From positions 992,001 through 1,056,000 of the forward strand of contig JAEMBT020000009.1 in the NCBI GenBank assembly GCA_018873245.2: a DNA stretch of 64,000 nt, read 5' to 3'. Made by a program: the position numbers and the translations under genes. This DNA is from Archegozetes longisetosus. Taxonomy: Eukaryota > Arthropoda > Arachnida > Sarcoptiformes > Trhypochthoniidae. Every line of letters starts with the position of its first letter. Within the stretch, counting starts at the first letter, position 1. This document shows positions 21,982 to 34,518 of the stretch, piece after piece. A model generated the notes under the pieces. That model was not told the DNA's origin. It did not search any database and saw nothing but the letters and a program-made list of their open reading frames with translations.

Positions 21982-24208
21982 ACAGAATCATCAAATCAGA
22001 CTCGATTCAAAGGAAGAATCGACTTGATTTTTTTGTGTAAAATTCTAATCTGCTTTGACTCGAACTCGATTTGTTTAAAGCACTAATTGCAATCATCAGC
22101 ATAGTCACTTTGCATTAAATAGTGCGTAGTCTATGTAGTTAACATAAATTAACCATTAGTTTAGCAATCAGATTATGCAATCAGTTCAAATAAATTTTAA
22201 AAATACTTATAATTCTGAAATCATAAGCATTTAATATTAAAATAATTATTCTTTTACTGGTTTACAAATGCCAAACTTATCTGTCTTTATTCTCAGTTAA
22301 GCGCTGAAGCAAACTACCTTACTTTTCAGCAAATCATCCAATTAATAACTTGTAAACTTTCATCTGAATTAAAATTTTGAGTAGATATTCGCATATTTTC
22401 ATCATAAAGAGAGTATTTTCAGTAAAATTAATTATAATTTAAGTGATATTAAAGTTAATGGATATAAAAATTTGACTTAGAATTATAGAAACAAATTTTT
22501 GTTTGTGCTTCGAATCTCCTTTAAATAAAAATTATATTATAGCTAGTAGTTATAGGTACAACTGATGTTAGATTATTCTATTATAAGTAGTATGACTTCT
22601 GACATTAGTTTCTGTATCGAATTTCTTGCTCCATCTTCCAATTGTTGAGTATTTAAGAGTTCCAAATTATTATGCTAAAAGCAGTATGCTGTTAATGCAC
22701 TTGTAATTTGATATAAGATCATTCTTTGGCGACTATCCATATTCTGTGTGAATTATCAGATTTACTCTTCTTGGTTAATTGACTTCTCCAGAATTCTCAT
22801 CTTACCATTAATGATCGAAGAGCGTAGAGTTAATTCTAAGTCGAGCTCAATTTAACGTTTTATATAAATCAGAATCTGAAAAGTTCCTTTTAGGAAACTT
22901 TGAACTAATTCGTAGATATTTTAGTGTTAAACTAGATTAATTAATTTTTGGAAATTTTAAAGTCTCTTCTGCAAATGTTGGTGATTCATGCCCTTTGAGA
23001 ACGATTCTGGATTACAGCCTAATCGATCTATATTCAAACTGGTTCGCACGGGTCAATATAATTATTTCTATTTCAATCTGTTGTCATGAATCATTATCCA
23101 AAGTAGAAAATAATAATGCAAATATAACTGAGCCTAAAACGGAATATTTGTAATCATTATATTCACAATAAAATTGGATGAATTCTAGAATAATTTTCAT
23201 TCGCTTAAATTATCCTTGGACAAGGGGAATCAATGAATTTCTGCGTCTAGACAAATTTAAGCTCTAATTTGATTGTTCATTAAAACAAAATTATATTTTT
23301 AATTTAAGGCATTTCTTAATCATTGAAAGTGTTTTCAAGTCTTAATTGTGATTCATAACATTGTATTATTTAAGCTTTCTATTCATATCAGTGTGGTATG
23401 TCATGAGATGGTTCAGAGTTAGGGGGTGAGCTTTCCAAAGCTTTTCCCAATTTTGTAAGTTTTTAACCGTATAGAGCTCATCAAATTCACGGTTTTGATC
23501 TACTGTCTCATACAAAATGCCAAAATTTTGGACCATTAGCCTTAGTCTTGCCATTTTTTGTGATGAAGTCATCGAAAAGATTGAGAAACTAAAATTCATA
23601 CTAAGCTAGTTACTTTTTGGTCCAAAATTTAAAGAGAAGTATTTATTTCCGAAATATCTAGGGGCTAAATACCTGCCTAAACCTCATCCTTGCACCATAC
23701 CAGTTAATATAAATTCTTTAGTTAATAATCACAGTTATTATGGATAGTAAATGAAAAAGGCTTCTCAGACATAAAACTTTACGAATATTTTCTGAGAGAA
23801 ATAAATTATTACCTATTGGGCATCGTATCCCTCTGAAAGCAGCCTACAATATGATATAATGTAAAAGACTAGCTATTCATAATTTCAAATCGCCTATCAC
23901 AAGTCAGTCAATGCGTTTAGTCAACCGTTTGAACACGCAAAACATGTAATATTAATATAAGTTTTTGTTTGTAGAATATGATTTGTTGCTAAATCTATTA
24001 ACTTTTTGTTTTAAAAGCTGTAATACATTTCTTGTTTCGATGTGCAAAACGAGAATTTTTTGATTATCTTTAATTGAAAATGAGTAAAGTTTCTTCTATT
24101 TCATCAATCATTATACCCGAGTCAAATCGTTATCTAATGCTTCTCGTATCAGAGTTCAGATATAAATTAGATTGAGTCTTAGAATAGTATGGCTTCAACC
24201 AATTGCCA

Positions 24209-24703
24209 CAGGGTGGCGCAAAAGGCTTGAGCAGGGGGTCACAGCATATACCACAGATGATACAAAATTAAATTAAATGTTAATGTAACCCTTATTTAAA
24301 GAGGAATTAATGTGTATAAGTGAAGTTTTTAAAAAGTTCGATCTCGGAAATTAAAATTGACAAATTAATTTTGTTATTACAAGGCAACTAATGAACTAAT
24401 GAGGTGATTGTTTCACATTGCTGATCCAATACGTGTTAGTTTGCTGTTGACACGTTGTCTTTATTGTTTTCTTGCTTCGTTTGTGATTTTAAAATAGCTG
24501 GCACCTATGATGAACGGCACTGAACTATTTACGCGTCTACTTTGCTCTTACCCCAAAATTGTTTTAGCCACCAATAAAAAATAGACTGCTTTTTAAATTT
24601 ATGTAGGTCATCTAGAATAACGTTTCAGATAAAGTTTGTTCTGAATTTTTATCACTTGTACTTTTTGCTGCAACACCCTGATAAAATCTTTCGCGTCACC
24701 CTG
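24209..24703. mobile_element. CAGGGTGNCGC inverted-repeat element, copy 1
   Basis: Ends CAGGGTGGCGCAAAAG and (from right) CAGGGTGACGCGAAAG. The left subterminal part (GGGTCACAGCAT ... ATGATACAA) matches that of 56363-56850, so the two form one family. About 495 bp; no readable transposase. TA is present on the right only. Confidence 0.6.
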
Positions 24704-25639
24704 TATATTAATAATAAATTGCATTCTTATATTGCGGTATGTTGGATTGTATTAGGTTATATAATTTATCTATACCCAATAGAATTAAGGAATCAGTATC
24801 TTTCTCAAGATCAATTTATAGTATTTCTCTAGAAGAATTCCATTTCGTCTGACTTCACATCAAATAAGAGTCTGCTGCATCAACCAATCATTTTCTTAAC
24901 AAAATTTTCGATATATCCTCCATAGACATCAGTTAATTTAGGTTTTATTTGAGTGGTTTTATATTTCTCCAACTCTTGAATAGCTCAATTTAAGACAAAT
25001 AGCGCTAACTTAATTTATCAACACTTTATCGAACTTCTAAACAAATTTTCCCCTAAAAATAAAGATCCATTGCAAGTGGCTCATCAAAGATCTTATGTTC
25101 CAGGCACGGATAAGCTAACTAGTATGAGAACATCCAACAGTATGATATCGATAACAATTTAAAGACTGATAAATACTATACTTATAACTATTGACTTTCT
25201 TCAATGTTTATTCAAAAACACAGTAGCATTCTTTGGCTTCTTTTTGTCATTATTTGGTGAACTTCATTATTATAAGTGAAGTAAGATTGATTTATTCGTT
25301 TGAGGAAAATTTTGTTTCGAATTTAACGTATTTCTCAACAAAAGTATCTCTAAAACATTGTACTTGAATTATGTTTTAAAATTCCCAACAGAAAAATGCC
25401 AACTTACACCTTTTCTTTTATCTCTCGCCAAATTTTAATGCATTTTTCGATAATATGATAGTATTTGTGAAAATAATTTCTGAATCAAGTTTTCTTCCCT
25501 TTGAAAATATGAAATATCAAAGCTTATTTTATAAAAATGAAATGAAATTCTAGTCGATTTTAAAGTTTTCTAAAGTAAACAGAATTTTTTACAAAAAACG
25601 AATTCTAATAATAATTGCAAACATTCTTCTCTTCCCAAG

Positions 25640-25765
25640 TCGGATTTGGCCTCTTTTTGTTCAAAACTACGCAAAAAGGAGTTACTTCACGTGTCATCAC
25701 ATAGAAGCTCAACAAGATTTAACTTTAAAAATTGGGAAGCGACTGCACAAACATTCGAGTTATAA
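25640..25765 (+). CDS. Receptor A exon 6: cytoplasmic C-tail and stop
   Basis: Acceptor after a good pyrimidine tract (CATTCTTCTCTTCCCAAG). Forty-one codons and TAA in the phase-0 frame left by exon 5: a tail starting SDLASFCSKLRKK and ending AQTFEL. It is rich in Ser/Thr/Arg/Lys as expected for a phosphorylatable helix-8/C-tail; C339 is a candidate palmitoylation site. Identified because the matching region of unit B (60642-60767) keeps the same frame, length and stop while the surrounding sequence diverges. About a quarter of the residues differ from copy B. Confidence 0.78.
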   Translation, partial: SDLASFCSKLRKKELLHVSSHRSSTRFNFKNWEATAQTFEL

Positions 25766-28646
25766 AATAATAATAAAAGTTCATAAGATATATCAAATTG
25801 TAACAGTATTTGCCAAATAATAAGTATTTTTTCTTAAGAATCTATTTTAGATATTTATATATATTTCAGTTCCATACAACAGAAAATAGGTTTATATAGA
25901 GCTTTATCTTATCAATTATTAATTGTTTAAAATATATAACAATTGTTTGATATATTTTATTTTTTCAAGTTTACTATCAAATTTGTTTTATTGAAAATCT
26001 GTTTAGAAATTAGAAACGAATTTTTGAGTTTTTAAATAAAAATCTTCAATATTAAACTATTTAATTTTGTAAATCTTCTTATCAGTTACAAAAGTAGAAG
26101 ATAAAAGATTTGTTGATTGATGAAAAAATTGAACAAATAATAAATTATGAAGAAAATTGATGAATTTGTATTTACAGTTCTAAGATTAATTTTAAAAATT
26201 TTAATAAAATATAAAAAAATAATTTTTCATCAAAAGCAATTTCCATTCAAATGACTCATTATACGATTCTGGTGTACTATCACCTCCAAAAGTCTTTGTA
26301 AAAGTTCAAATTTCGCGAAAATTACAGACAAAATTTTGAGGGGATACTATAAAGCTCTATCACTAAATACTATTTTCTGAGTGCATACTATCATCGCTAT
26401 AAAACTTTTTAAGATAGAAATTAAAGTTTTGTTTTGATGATATCTCCTTCTCTTAATCTTAGGGGTAGAGTTTAACAAAGGCTTCTGGAGGTGATGGTAC
26501 ATTTAGTTATATATTCTTTAAATACTTGAATCATTTTGTCAGTGATTTATTATCTATTTAACAATGAAACGTTCAAAATGAATGAAAGACAAATCAATTT
26601 GACTAATGATCTAATTGTCAAATCATAGAAGCTCATTTTTGAAGATTACTTGAATCACATCAAAATATTTGAAACTATTTATCTTAGCATGAAAAATTAA
26701 TGGAAATATTAGTTTTACCAAGTGTAGAACTGCATGTTCATTAAACTAAAGTTTACTATATCATTCATCATTATAGTTCAAATTCATTCTTGTTTGAGAT
26801 TTCTATAAAATATAAAAAATTGTAGAAACCCCCTACTGCCCCAAAAATTTGATTATTCTTGAAACTGGACTTATTCTGAAGCGTCACAAATTGTTCATTT
26901 ATGGCAAAATCACTTATAGCTTTTAGGACTGCTACATAAGTATAATCCTATAATTTCGATCATTAGTAACTTCCTTTAGCTTTTTTCCTATTCAGTCATT
27001 AATGATGAGTTGGAGCCTCAGATGGAAAAAGGAAAAATCCAATTTTTCGCACTTTTTCCGTTTGCATCGAATAGATCAAATTTAGATATCAATTTTGAGG
27101 AAAATATCGAAAAGTAGCATTCGATAGATAACGGAATTGATTAATGTTTTGAGTCATTAAGAATAAAACAACGCAAAAATAGATTTTATACTAACTTATA
27201 AACTATGTTCACTATATTCCATTATTATTTTTTAAATTTAAACTTAATTCTATTGAACTCTAGAACTTTAGAATAATCAATTATCACGATCAGAAATACA
27301 AATCCTAAACTCTGGTATTAATAATTAATATAAGTCTTTAATAATTATTTACAATATTCAAAAATAATAAAGTTACGCTTAATTGTACGAAGATACTGCC
27401 TAATAAGAAAGTGTAAGCAGTTATATTTAAACCATGTTTTATCGACTATAAGTATATTAATGATTAGGTTTTAAGAATACTAAAAACATCAATTAAGTAT
27501 ATAATAATTATAAGCATTAAAACTAAGATTTACCTTATACTTGGATGTGTTTTCTTTTTTAAGCTTTTAAAATGAATGAAGAAAACAAATAAATCATTAT
27601 CAGGTAAAGGTTGTTTATTTATAATGCTTTGCGACAGAGTTCGAATCGAGTAAAAGATGAGAATCAGATGAGAATCTAAAATATGTTCTTCGTAGCAAAA
27701 TCTGTCTATCATTTCAGGATTCGAACAAAAATTGATTTCATTTTTGACTCTGTTTTACAGAATATTTGGGCTTCGAAAAAGTTAAATTGAAAATTGCACA
27801 AAAGAACAATGACTAAAATGACAGCTTCAATTGAAAGACATAATTGAGTGAAAAATTCTATTATGTAAACTAATGTAAGTTTATTGTGAAGAGAGATATT
27901 AAACATGATTACTCGTGTGTCAATTACGAGCATTACAAAATTACTTTATTTTTGCACTGTTTAGAGCAAGTAATTAATTTATTATTCAAAATAAAGACAC
28001 TTACAATTTGTTTACGAGTTTTAAATGAAGAACACAAATTCGTTTACTTCTAATTTTAACTTCAGGATAAATGCTCTCAAACAATACCGTAATATTCGCT
28101 TATATACACACTTTTTCAGTGAACTATTGTATAGACAACTCATAGTAAAACAATGCCTTTATGCACTTCTTCAATAGATTTTTGATTGATATAAACGATC
28201 GTTTCAGGCTTTCAACTAGTTTTATATAAGTTTTCTACACTAGATTCGATTTTACATCTGATTGAAGCACTAAATTTTATTCAATACTGTTTTCTAGTAG
28301 ATTTGATTACAATTAGTGAATATCAGACACTTTTAGGCTGTTTTGCTAAATAGAGTGACTGCTTGCATATAAGTGAGTAAAAATTCAATTCTGTGTGTTA
28401 AATATGTATACTATACAGAAATAAAGATCACCGAATTAATTATTAATATTGACTCGAATGAATTGATCCAATGATTCGCCTTTTATTCAGTTGAAAATAC
28501 AAACATCTTGTATTAAAAATGCTCTGAATATTTTTCTTGAATCACTCATAAACATTATGTCTAATATGTCAAAACTTTAAATTATCAAATGATAAGTGCT
28601 TTTTTGAAAGGGATGCCCGCAATAACAAAATAAGTCCATCAATAAT
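25766..28646. other. 3' flank of receptor A and intergenic region to unit B
   Basis: AT-rich. AATAAA at 25772-25777 lies only 7 bases after the stop, so it is doubtful as the poly(A) signal. Patches align with the 3' flank of copy B (25890-25930 with 61820-61870; 26760-26800 with 63600-63650). Holds a MITE at 26273-26501. Two minus-strand open frames (27530-27933) show no recognisable domain or conservation. The junction to unit B lies near 28640-28650. Confidence 0.55.
26273..26501. mobile_element. Small MITE with TGTACnATCACCTCC ends
   Basis: 229 bp; ends TGTACTATCACCTCC and (from right) TGTACCATCACCTCC, with pairing continuing through AAnnCTTTGT. Non-coding; superfamily unassigned. Confidence 0.65.
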
Positions 28647-29814
28647 AAAATTTCCTCATATTAGAGTCATATTTAATTGATCTTAAGTTATATTTTATGA
28701 GTCACTTTTACAATTAATTTCATTCTTCTGATGATTTTGTAAGAAATTGAAGAAAAACTACTAACACCATAACTTTTATATCTTCAATAATATGGGAAAC
28801 AATAAATCATTATTTAACAGTTGGAGCGAAATATTGTATTTTACGAAATCCACATGAAGAAATGTTTGATACGAATGTTGAAATTGCAATGTGAACACCC
28901 AAATAATCTTTTGTCTCTTGATAATATTTCGAAATTATGTTAAAACATATTTTGTTTGAGCACCTGTTGCTTAAGAGAGAAGCATCATTAAATAAGATTA
29001 AAAAAGCATTAATATTACTAACTCTTAAGCCGAGACTATTGAAACTATAATACTTAGTACACTGAGAATTGATTATTTACCTATTATAATATTGCTTGGG
29101 ATTACAATCCGTTTAATACCAGACAAGTGAAATCACTGAAAGATTTAATAAGCACATGTCAGACAAATAGCAAACAATTGACTAAAACTAATATTTAAGA
29201 CCAACTATCAGGAGAATCAAAATAAGTGAAAGACAATTAATGAGTCTTTTTCAATTTTCTGAGAATTCTCTTGATAAAGTTAACAGATTATTCTGTTCTG
29301 GGAAGATGTGTTGCACTTTTCAGATTCTCCGCTATTCAATCCAGAACTATTTCGTAAACGTTTTTTAATTTATATGCTATTCAGCCGCTGAATAAAATCT
29401 ACAAAAGACTAGGAATTTGTAATTAAGTATCCGGACCGTTGTTAAAAATGGCTGAACGCCATTGAACAGGTTTTTTCGATTATTTATTGGGAATAGCTAC
29501 GAATAGTAATGAAATTCATTCATAAAATTATCTACTAAGTACAATCGAATCAGCGCATTCAAACTCTTCTTATTTGAAAATTGAGTATTAGTTTTTGCGC
29601 AAAATCAAAAAAGTTTGTTTTTTACGATTTATTGTAGTGGATTTTAGTTAGGTAAAGTTAATCAATGTTCGACTGTTAAGCATTGAGTGAGAGAATAGAG
29701 AAAAAACAGTTTACTTATCATTTTAAAAGTGATTTTCACTATTTCTGAGTCTGAGTTTGAAAATTTATAAAATCGCTTCTTATTAAAAGTCAACTTCTTA
29801 TCGATAGAACAATT
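28647..29814 (+). promoter_or_regulatory. Upstream region of receptor B
   Basis: Collinear with 1-1547 but about 380 bp shorter: it lacks the 174-bp MITE of copy A and has other deletions. The block at 29657-29694 (GTTAATCAATG ... CATTGAGTGAGAGAA) and the last bases before the ATG are conserved. Promoter assignment is inference. Confidence 0.45.
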
Positions 29815-30227
29815 ATGGATGGTGTTTGGTATGCTAATAAAGTAGAGCTAACTCTTAACACTACATTTAACAATGTAACTAAGAACTCGATCCGAACTCT
29901 ACCATCGCTTGAAGCACTTCGACCGACGCTTCAATGGGCTTTGATTTGTTTATATACAGCCACAGCTATCATCTCATTCTGTAGTCATATAACTGTAATT
30001 ATTGTTTTATATTATGGAAAAAAGTCATCGCGAGAAATGAAAAAGTTTCTCATCAATTTGTCACTCTCTGATGTCTTAATGTCTTTGTGTTCAATACCGT
30101 TCACATATACTGACTTCATGTTAGGTCAATGGGTTTTTCATCCTTTTCTTTGCCCATTGGCTTCATTTGCAACAATTATGGCGTTATGTGTTTCTGTTTA
30201 TACACTTATTGTTATTGGAATTGACAG
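29815..30227 (+). CDS. Receptor B exon 1: N-terminus to DR (TM1-TM3)
   Basis: Same length and phase as exon 1 of copy A with about ten base differences by eye, most within the first 110 bases. From TM1 onwards only a handful of bases differ, including synonymous sites. Residue changes include P3G, D8N, T26I (removing the third sequon), F35L and P117S. Ends GAC-AG before GTAATG. Confidence 0.92.
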
Positions 30228-31542
30228 GTAATGCATTTTGTATTCTTTCCTTAGATTACGTATCAAATGTTTATTGAGGTTAGGTTGAGATTGAGTCAAT
30301 CATAAGATCAAGACAAGTTATTATAGAAAATGATCAGATTTTTCTTATTGAAATTTAAACATTCTGTGAATGTAAAAAATGTCATTATTTTTAAACCTGA
30401 ATTCCATATGAATTATAAATTACTTTTGGTAATCTTGTTTATAGAGAAGAAAGGCATAATTGACCTATCAAATCTAATATAGCTGAGTTTGTAAGATAAA
30501 ACCCTATTACAGTGAGTATGGTTTCATTTGACTTGATTGTTGGACGAGTCCAATGATATATCATGTTTTGTACGACATACGAAGTATGCTCATACAGGTT
30601 TGTCAGTATCTAACTGAAAATCAGATGTCTAACCACTACGAAGAATTGTTAAACAAAAACAGGCGCAACTCATTGCTGAGTTAACATGAATTTTTGTAGA
30701 GATCAATATTAAACTTAAACAAAGTAATGGTTTGATTTTGTTAGTTGTTTACCTACGTTTTTATCTTTAAAGTATACCTAGCGTACTCATTTGGATCTAG
30801 TCATACATCTTTAACGTTAAGACTTTGATTACAGTTTATAATTTATTCTTTAATCAATCAAATGAATTAAGGTTTTGATGATCGCTATTCTATCAGTAAA
30901 CGAGGTTAATCTTTACTGCTTAATATTATAGACTGGAATTCGTACATAATCGAATAAGAACTTCTAACAACAAATCTCAAGAGTAATCATTTGTTAAACT
31001 TACGTGTCAGTTATATACTCAAAGGATATTCAAAAATACATAAATAAGTGTCTGCGATCATAATGAATAGTTACAAATAAACACGAACCAATAAGTCTGA
31101 ATATTGTAGGAGGATCTATTGCCTTAATTGATGATATATAATACTAATATGAAACGACGAGTATTAGGGCTATATAAGTCAGTTTGACTTCAAATCTGTA
31201 CACGAACACCTCAAACTTTCAAATACTCCAAGTTTCAACCTTGTTATTCTTAAGTAAATTATAATCTTATTATAGTTTATGGCTAAATAATCTATAATTG
31301 ATCGAATTATGCAATCAAAATCTTGTTCTTAATTTTAGCGGAAATTCAATTACGTTCATACAGATGGAAATCTAGTTTTTTATTTTATCTATATAGTAAA
31401 GCTTGAAATGGTAAACTGACTAATTTAAATAATGCCTGTTTTGACCTTCCCAAAAGTTACTCTTTTTCACAATACTTGTTAATAGTAAAAACTCATTAAC
31501 CAGTAAATAAAAGGACGCGTTGACTAGTGAACTATTGAAATC

Positions 31543-32261
31543 TTACGAGGGGAGTTCGGGACTGTGTAATAACCGATTTCAAAAATATTTTTATGGCATA
31601 AATAACATGTCATATAATGTTCGAACAGGCGTATAAAAAAGGCTAACCGCTAGACACTTACAAGTTATGACCACTCAAAAAGTCATCTCCTATGGCTTAT
31701 TACTATTGATTCCTATGTATTTTGTCTATATATTGCCTATGTATTATGGCAATAATATTGTTAACAATGAAAAACTTTAAATCAATTTGAACAAATAAAA
31801 AGATGATGTGATATTTCATATCTAAAAGTAAGTTTCTATATATCAATAGATGTAATTTTCGTGTTTATCTTATCTCTTAAAAAATTTCTTCAAAAATCCA
31901 TTGAATTTAAAAGATATGATAGATACGAAAAATTAGAACTATCAATATATAGAAACTTACTTTTAGATATGAGATTTCAGATTATATTTTTTTCTTCAAA
32001 TTGATTTGAAGTTATTCATTGTTAACAACATTATTGCCATCCATTGAGTAATTTGACTGAATTAGAGTACATTTTGATAGGCAAAATACATAGGAATCAA
32101 TAGTAATAAGCCATAGGAGATGACTTTTTGAGTGGTCATAACTTGTAAGTGTCTAGTGGTCAACCTTTTTTATGTCTTTTCAAACATTATGGGACATGTT
32201 ATTTATGCCATAAAAATATTTTTGAAATCGGTTATTACATAATCCCGAACTTCTCTCGTTA
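31543..32261. mobile_element. Large foldback element (719 bp)
   Basis: Two inverted arms of about 330 bp around an AT-rich centre near 31890. Outer ends TTACGAGGGGAGTTCGGG and, from the right, TAACGAGAGAAGTTCGGG; inner pairing includes AGTGTCTAG and AACTTACTTTTAGATATGA. The minus-strand open frame at 32180-32395 is an accident of the right arm. Target duplication unclear. Confidence 0.7.
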
Positions 32262-33997
32262 GTTCTTTCTATGAGCGACGTATATATTGGAGTTATTGAA
32301 AACGTGGTTCTGCTACTCACTATTGTAATTAAGTTTCTTAAAAAAAACTGATTGTGTGTAAATTTATTGATATATAAAATTCTTTGTATAAACATTGGAT
32401 TGTTTTCTATTAAAAAACATATTGTAAAATATACGTTTTGGAGGGATCAGAGCGAAGGCTTTGGAACTCGTCCGCGATCCTGGGAATCAGAAATTTTCTG
32501 AGTAGAGCCAGAATTCTAGTATAAAAACTAGGACAGAAAATTTTTTTCTTAAATAGCAAGACTTCGAATAACTTTCTAAAAATAATTAGCATTACACTAA
32601 TGAACAGTTGTTATAAATGTGCAAATTAATGAGAGATGATAGATTTCTTATAAAAAAAATTAAATGCTAGAGACGATCTTAAAGTCATAAAATTTTCATC
32701 TTTTCATCAAGAATTCAAATGGTTGCGAATAATTGCTATATTATCAAAAAGATATCCTGTATCAGAAATTTTACATCAGCAAGACCATAATGATAAATTT
32801 ACTTGATTTCTCAGCCTTTTATCAGTTGAAAATGTTGAAATCGAAATGTCGAAAAATGAAAATCAGATTTGTCAGCAAGAATGCCTCTTGGAAAGGCGAT
32901 CCCTAATTGGCATTATTTAAATTTACGTGTTTACAATACAAACAAAATCTGAATTTGGCAACCGCAACTTTCTCTTTGAACCTTTACTATGTACAACTTT
33001 TATTTTGCAACTGATACTTGCAATTATTCTGGAGTGATTATGTCAACGGGGCTTCGAATTCAGAAATATGAATCTCCAAAGCCTTTATGAGAACTGCTTG
33101 TACCTGTGTTCTGATACTAGACAAGGTTACGAAAGAACTCATTACAACTCATAATTCTGGTTGTATCTTACAAGCAACTAATAGTTCCGCGGTCAATAAG
33201 TTATTGATGTTATCTGAATCTACCCTTCTGTGCATAAAAAAGGTCATTTAGTTTTCCTTCATAACTTCTTTAAAAATTAATATAGTTGTATAGAGATTTC
33301 ACTATGATATTCGCTACAAAATTATCTTTAAAATGAGCTATTATTTAATAGCATGTAACATCCCATTCAACTATGATATAATTTTCTATACTACGATTTT
33401 TTATACTACTAATCTTTGAATTGAAAATTCACTAGTTAAAATCTAGCCAAACTTTGCTAATTGTGGCTAATTGTGACTTCAAATCGCTAGAGGTCTTTAA
33501 TTTTTCATTCCTAATAACATCCATAATTAACTGGCTTCGATATTAATTTTTCATTCAGTGATTTAAATGTTATAATTTAAGATTAAAATGAGTTAGTAAC
33601 ATTTTAATACACAAAAGAGTAGTAATAAATTTGGTATATTGAAAGCATTAGGTATTTTGTTATCCTTTAAACTCGAAACTTAAAAGAAATTAGACAAGTT
33701 TGACTTTGATGACAAAGGTTAGAGAATTGGGTAAAATACTTTTTAAAATTTTTATATATCCTTATAAAAATTGAATAATCATTTATAGGAAGAATCCAAA
33801 CTAGAATAACTATGAGCGCAATAAACTATACCACCTGAATCTCAAATAGAACTATTTAAAAGTCAGCTTTACTTTTGTACTGAATTTATTGGAAGAATTA
33901 ACCCTTGATTAATTTTTCTAATAAAGATTTATTTTGCTGATAATCTTTGTCCAAAATATCATAAATAAGTGTTGTGCATTTTAATTTTAAGTTTACC

Positions 33998-34518
33998 TGG
34001 GGTGACTACCCGTCCCGTTTTTGATGGGACAGTCCCGTCTTTTTAAAGATAAAAGACAGGAATCCCGTCAGACCAAAAAACTCTCGACGGGACAATTGGT
34101 TGTCCTACTTTTCAAATTTCATTTTGAAAATGTTTAGAAAAATATTTCTTAGAAGTTCGAACATTGAATTTATTTTACAAATGATAAGGGATTAAGAAAC
34201 TCAGTTTAATGTTTACAACCTCTGTGGTTTGAAACCAAAGATTATTGAATTAATCTTTTCTGCCTTGACTTATATCTGATATGAACCAGTATTTTTACTT
34301 TTGAATAACTTCTGAAAGATGTCATTTCTAACAAGAATATATCTTTGAAATCAACCATGACTAATAATTTTTGATGTCTTAATATTAAAATGCATTGTTT
34401 GACACCTAAATAATTGTAATGACTAATAAAAGTGGCATTTTTCTTCAAAAAAAAATGTGAGGGTACCCCCTTAGATGTTTTTGTCCCGTCATGAGACAAA
34501 CCAGAGGTGGTCACTCTA
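33998..34518. mobile_element. hAT-type MITE, GGGTGACC family, copy 1
   Basis: 521 bp, ends TGGGGTGACTACC and (from right) TAGAGTGACCACC; flanks AGTTTACC and AGTTTACT form an 8-bp duplication with one mismatch. Internal CCCGTC/GACGGG motifs recur near both ends (ATGGGACAGTCCCGTC). The 103-codon minus-strand frame at 34242-34553 lies within it and runs past its end, so it is not a gene. Confidence 0.8.

Larger units (their letters stand above)
20685..25639 (+). other. Intron 5 of receptor A (5.0 kb)
   Basis: GTAAGT donor; the first ~270 bases align with intron 5 of copy B from 52034, and 23740-23960 aligns with 57160-57370. Contains the elements at 21806-21981 and 24209-24703 and a TA microsatellite near 21076-21088. 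A minus-strand open frame of 77 codons at 23366-23599 is not recognised and is not counted as a gene. The remainder shows nothing. Confidence 0.65.
1548..25765 (+). other. Gene span: peptide GPCR copy A (NPFF/SIFamide-receptor-like), six coding exons
   Basis: Assembled by hand from six exons joined by GT-AG introns of about 13.7 kb, 70 bp, 4.3 kb, 53 bp and 5.0 kb. The product is 373 residues, usual for a compact class A receptor. Seen: extracellular N-terminus with three N-glycosylation sequons (N15, N20, N24), TM1 about 40-66, TM2 about 77-100 with D86 (D2.50), C113 before TM3, DRY at 137-139 split by intron 1, W164 in TM4, C193 in a CREDW motif of loop 2, P221 and Y229 in TM5, CWAP at 273-276 in TM6, NPFIY at 320-324 in TM7, and a basic, Ser-rich tail. 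The combination of CREDW in loop 2, YGSIG after TM5 and HWLAM..SLVNPFIY resembles NPFF and SIFamide receptors; RYamide, leucokinin and tachykinin receptors are alternatives. Predicted role: plasma-membrane receptor for a neuropeptide, signalling through G proteins. Odd: TM1 has H58 where N1.50 is expected. Confidence 0.85.

Noticed and set aside
27530-27933. Adjacent minus-strand frames in the intergenic region
   Set aside because: Hydrophobic, AT-driven composition, no domain, and no clear counterpart in unit B.
32180-32592. Two minus-strand frames of 60-71 residues
   Set aside because: The first is part of a foldback arm; the second has no recognisable domain.
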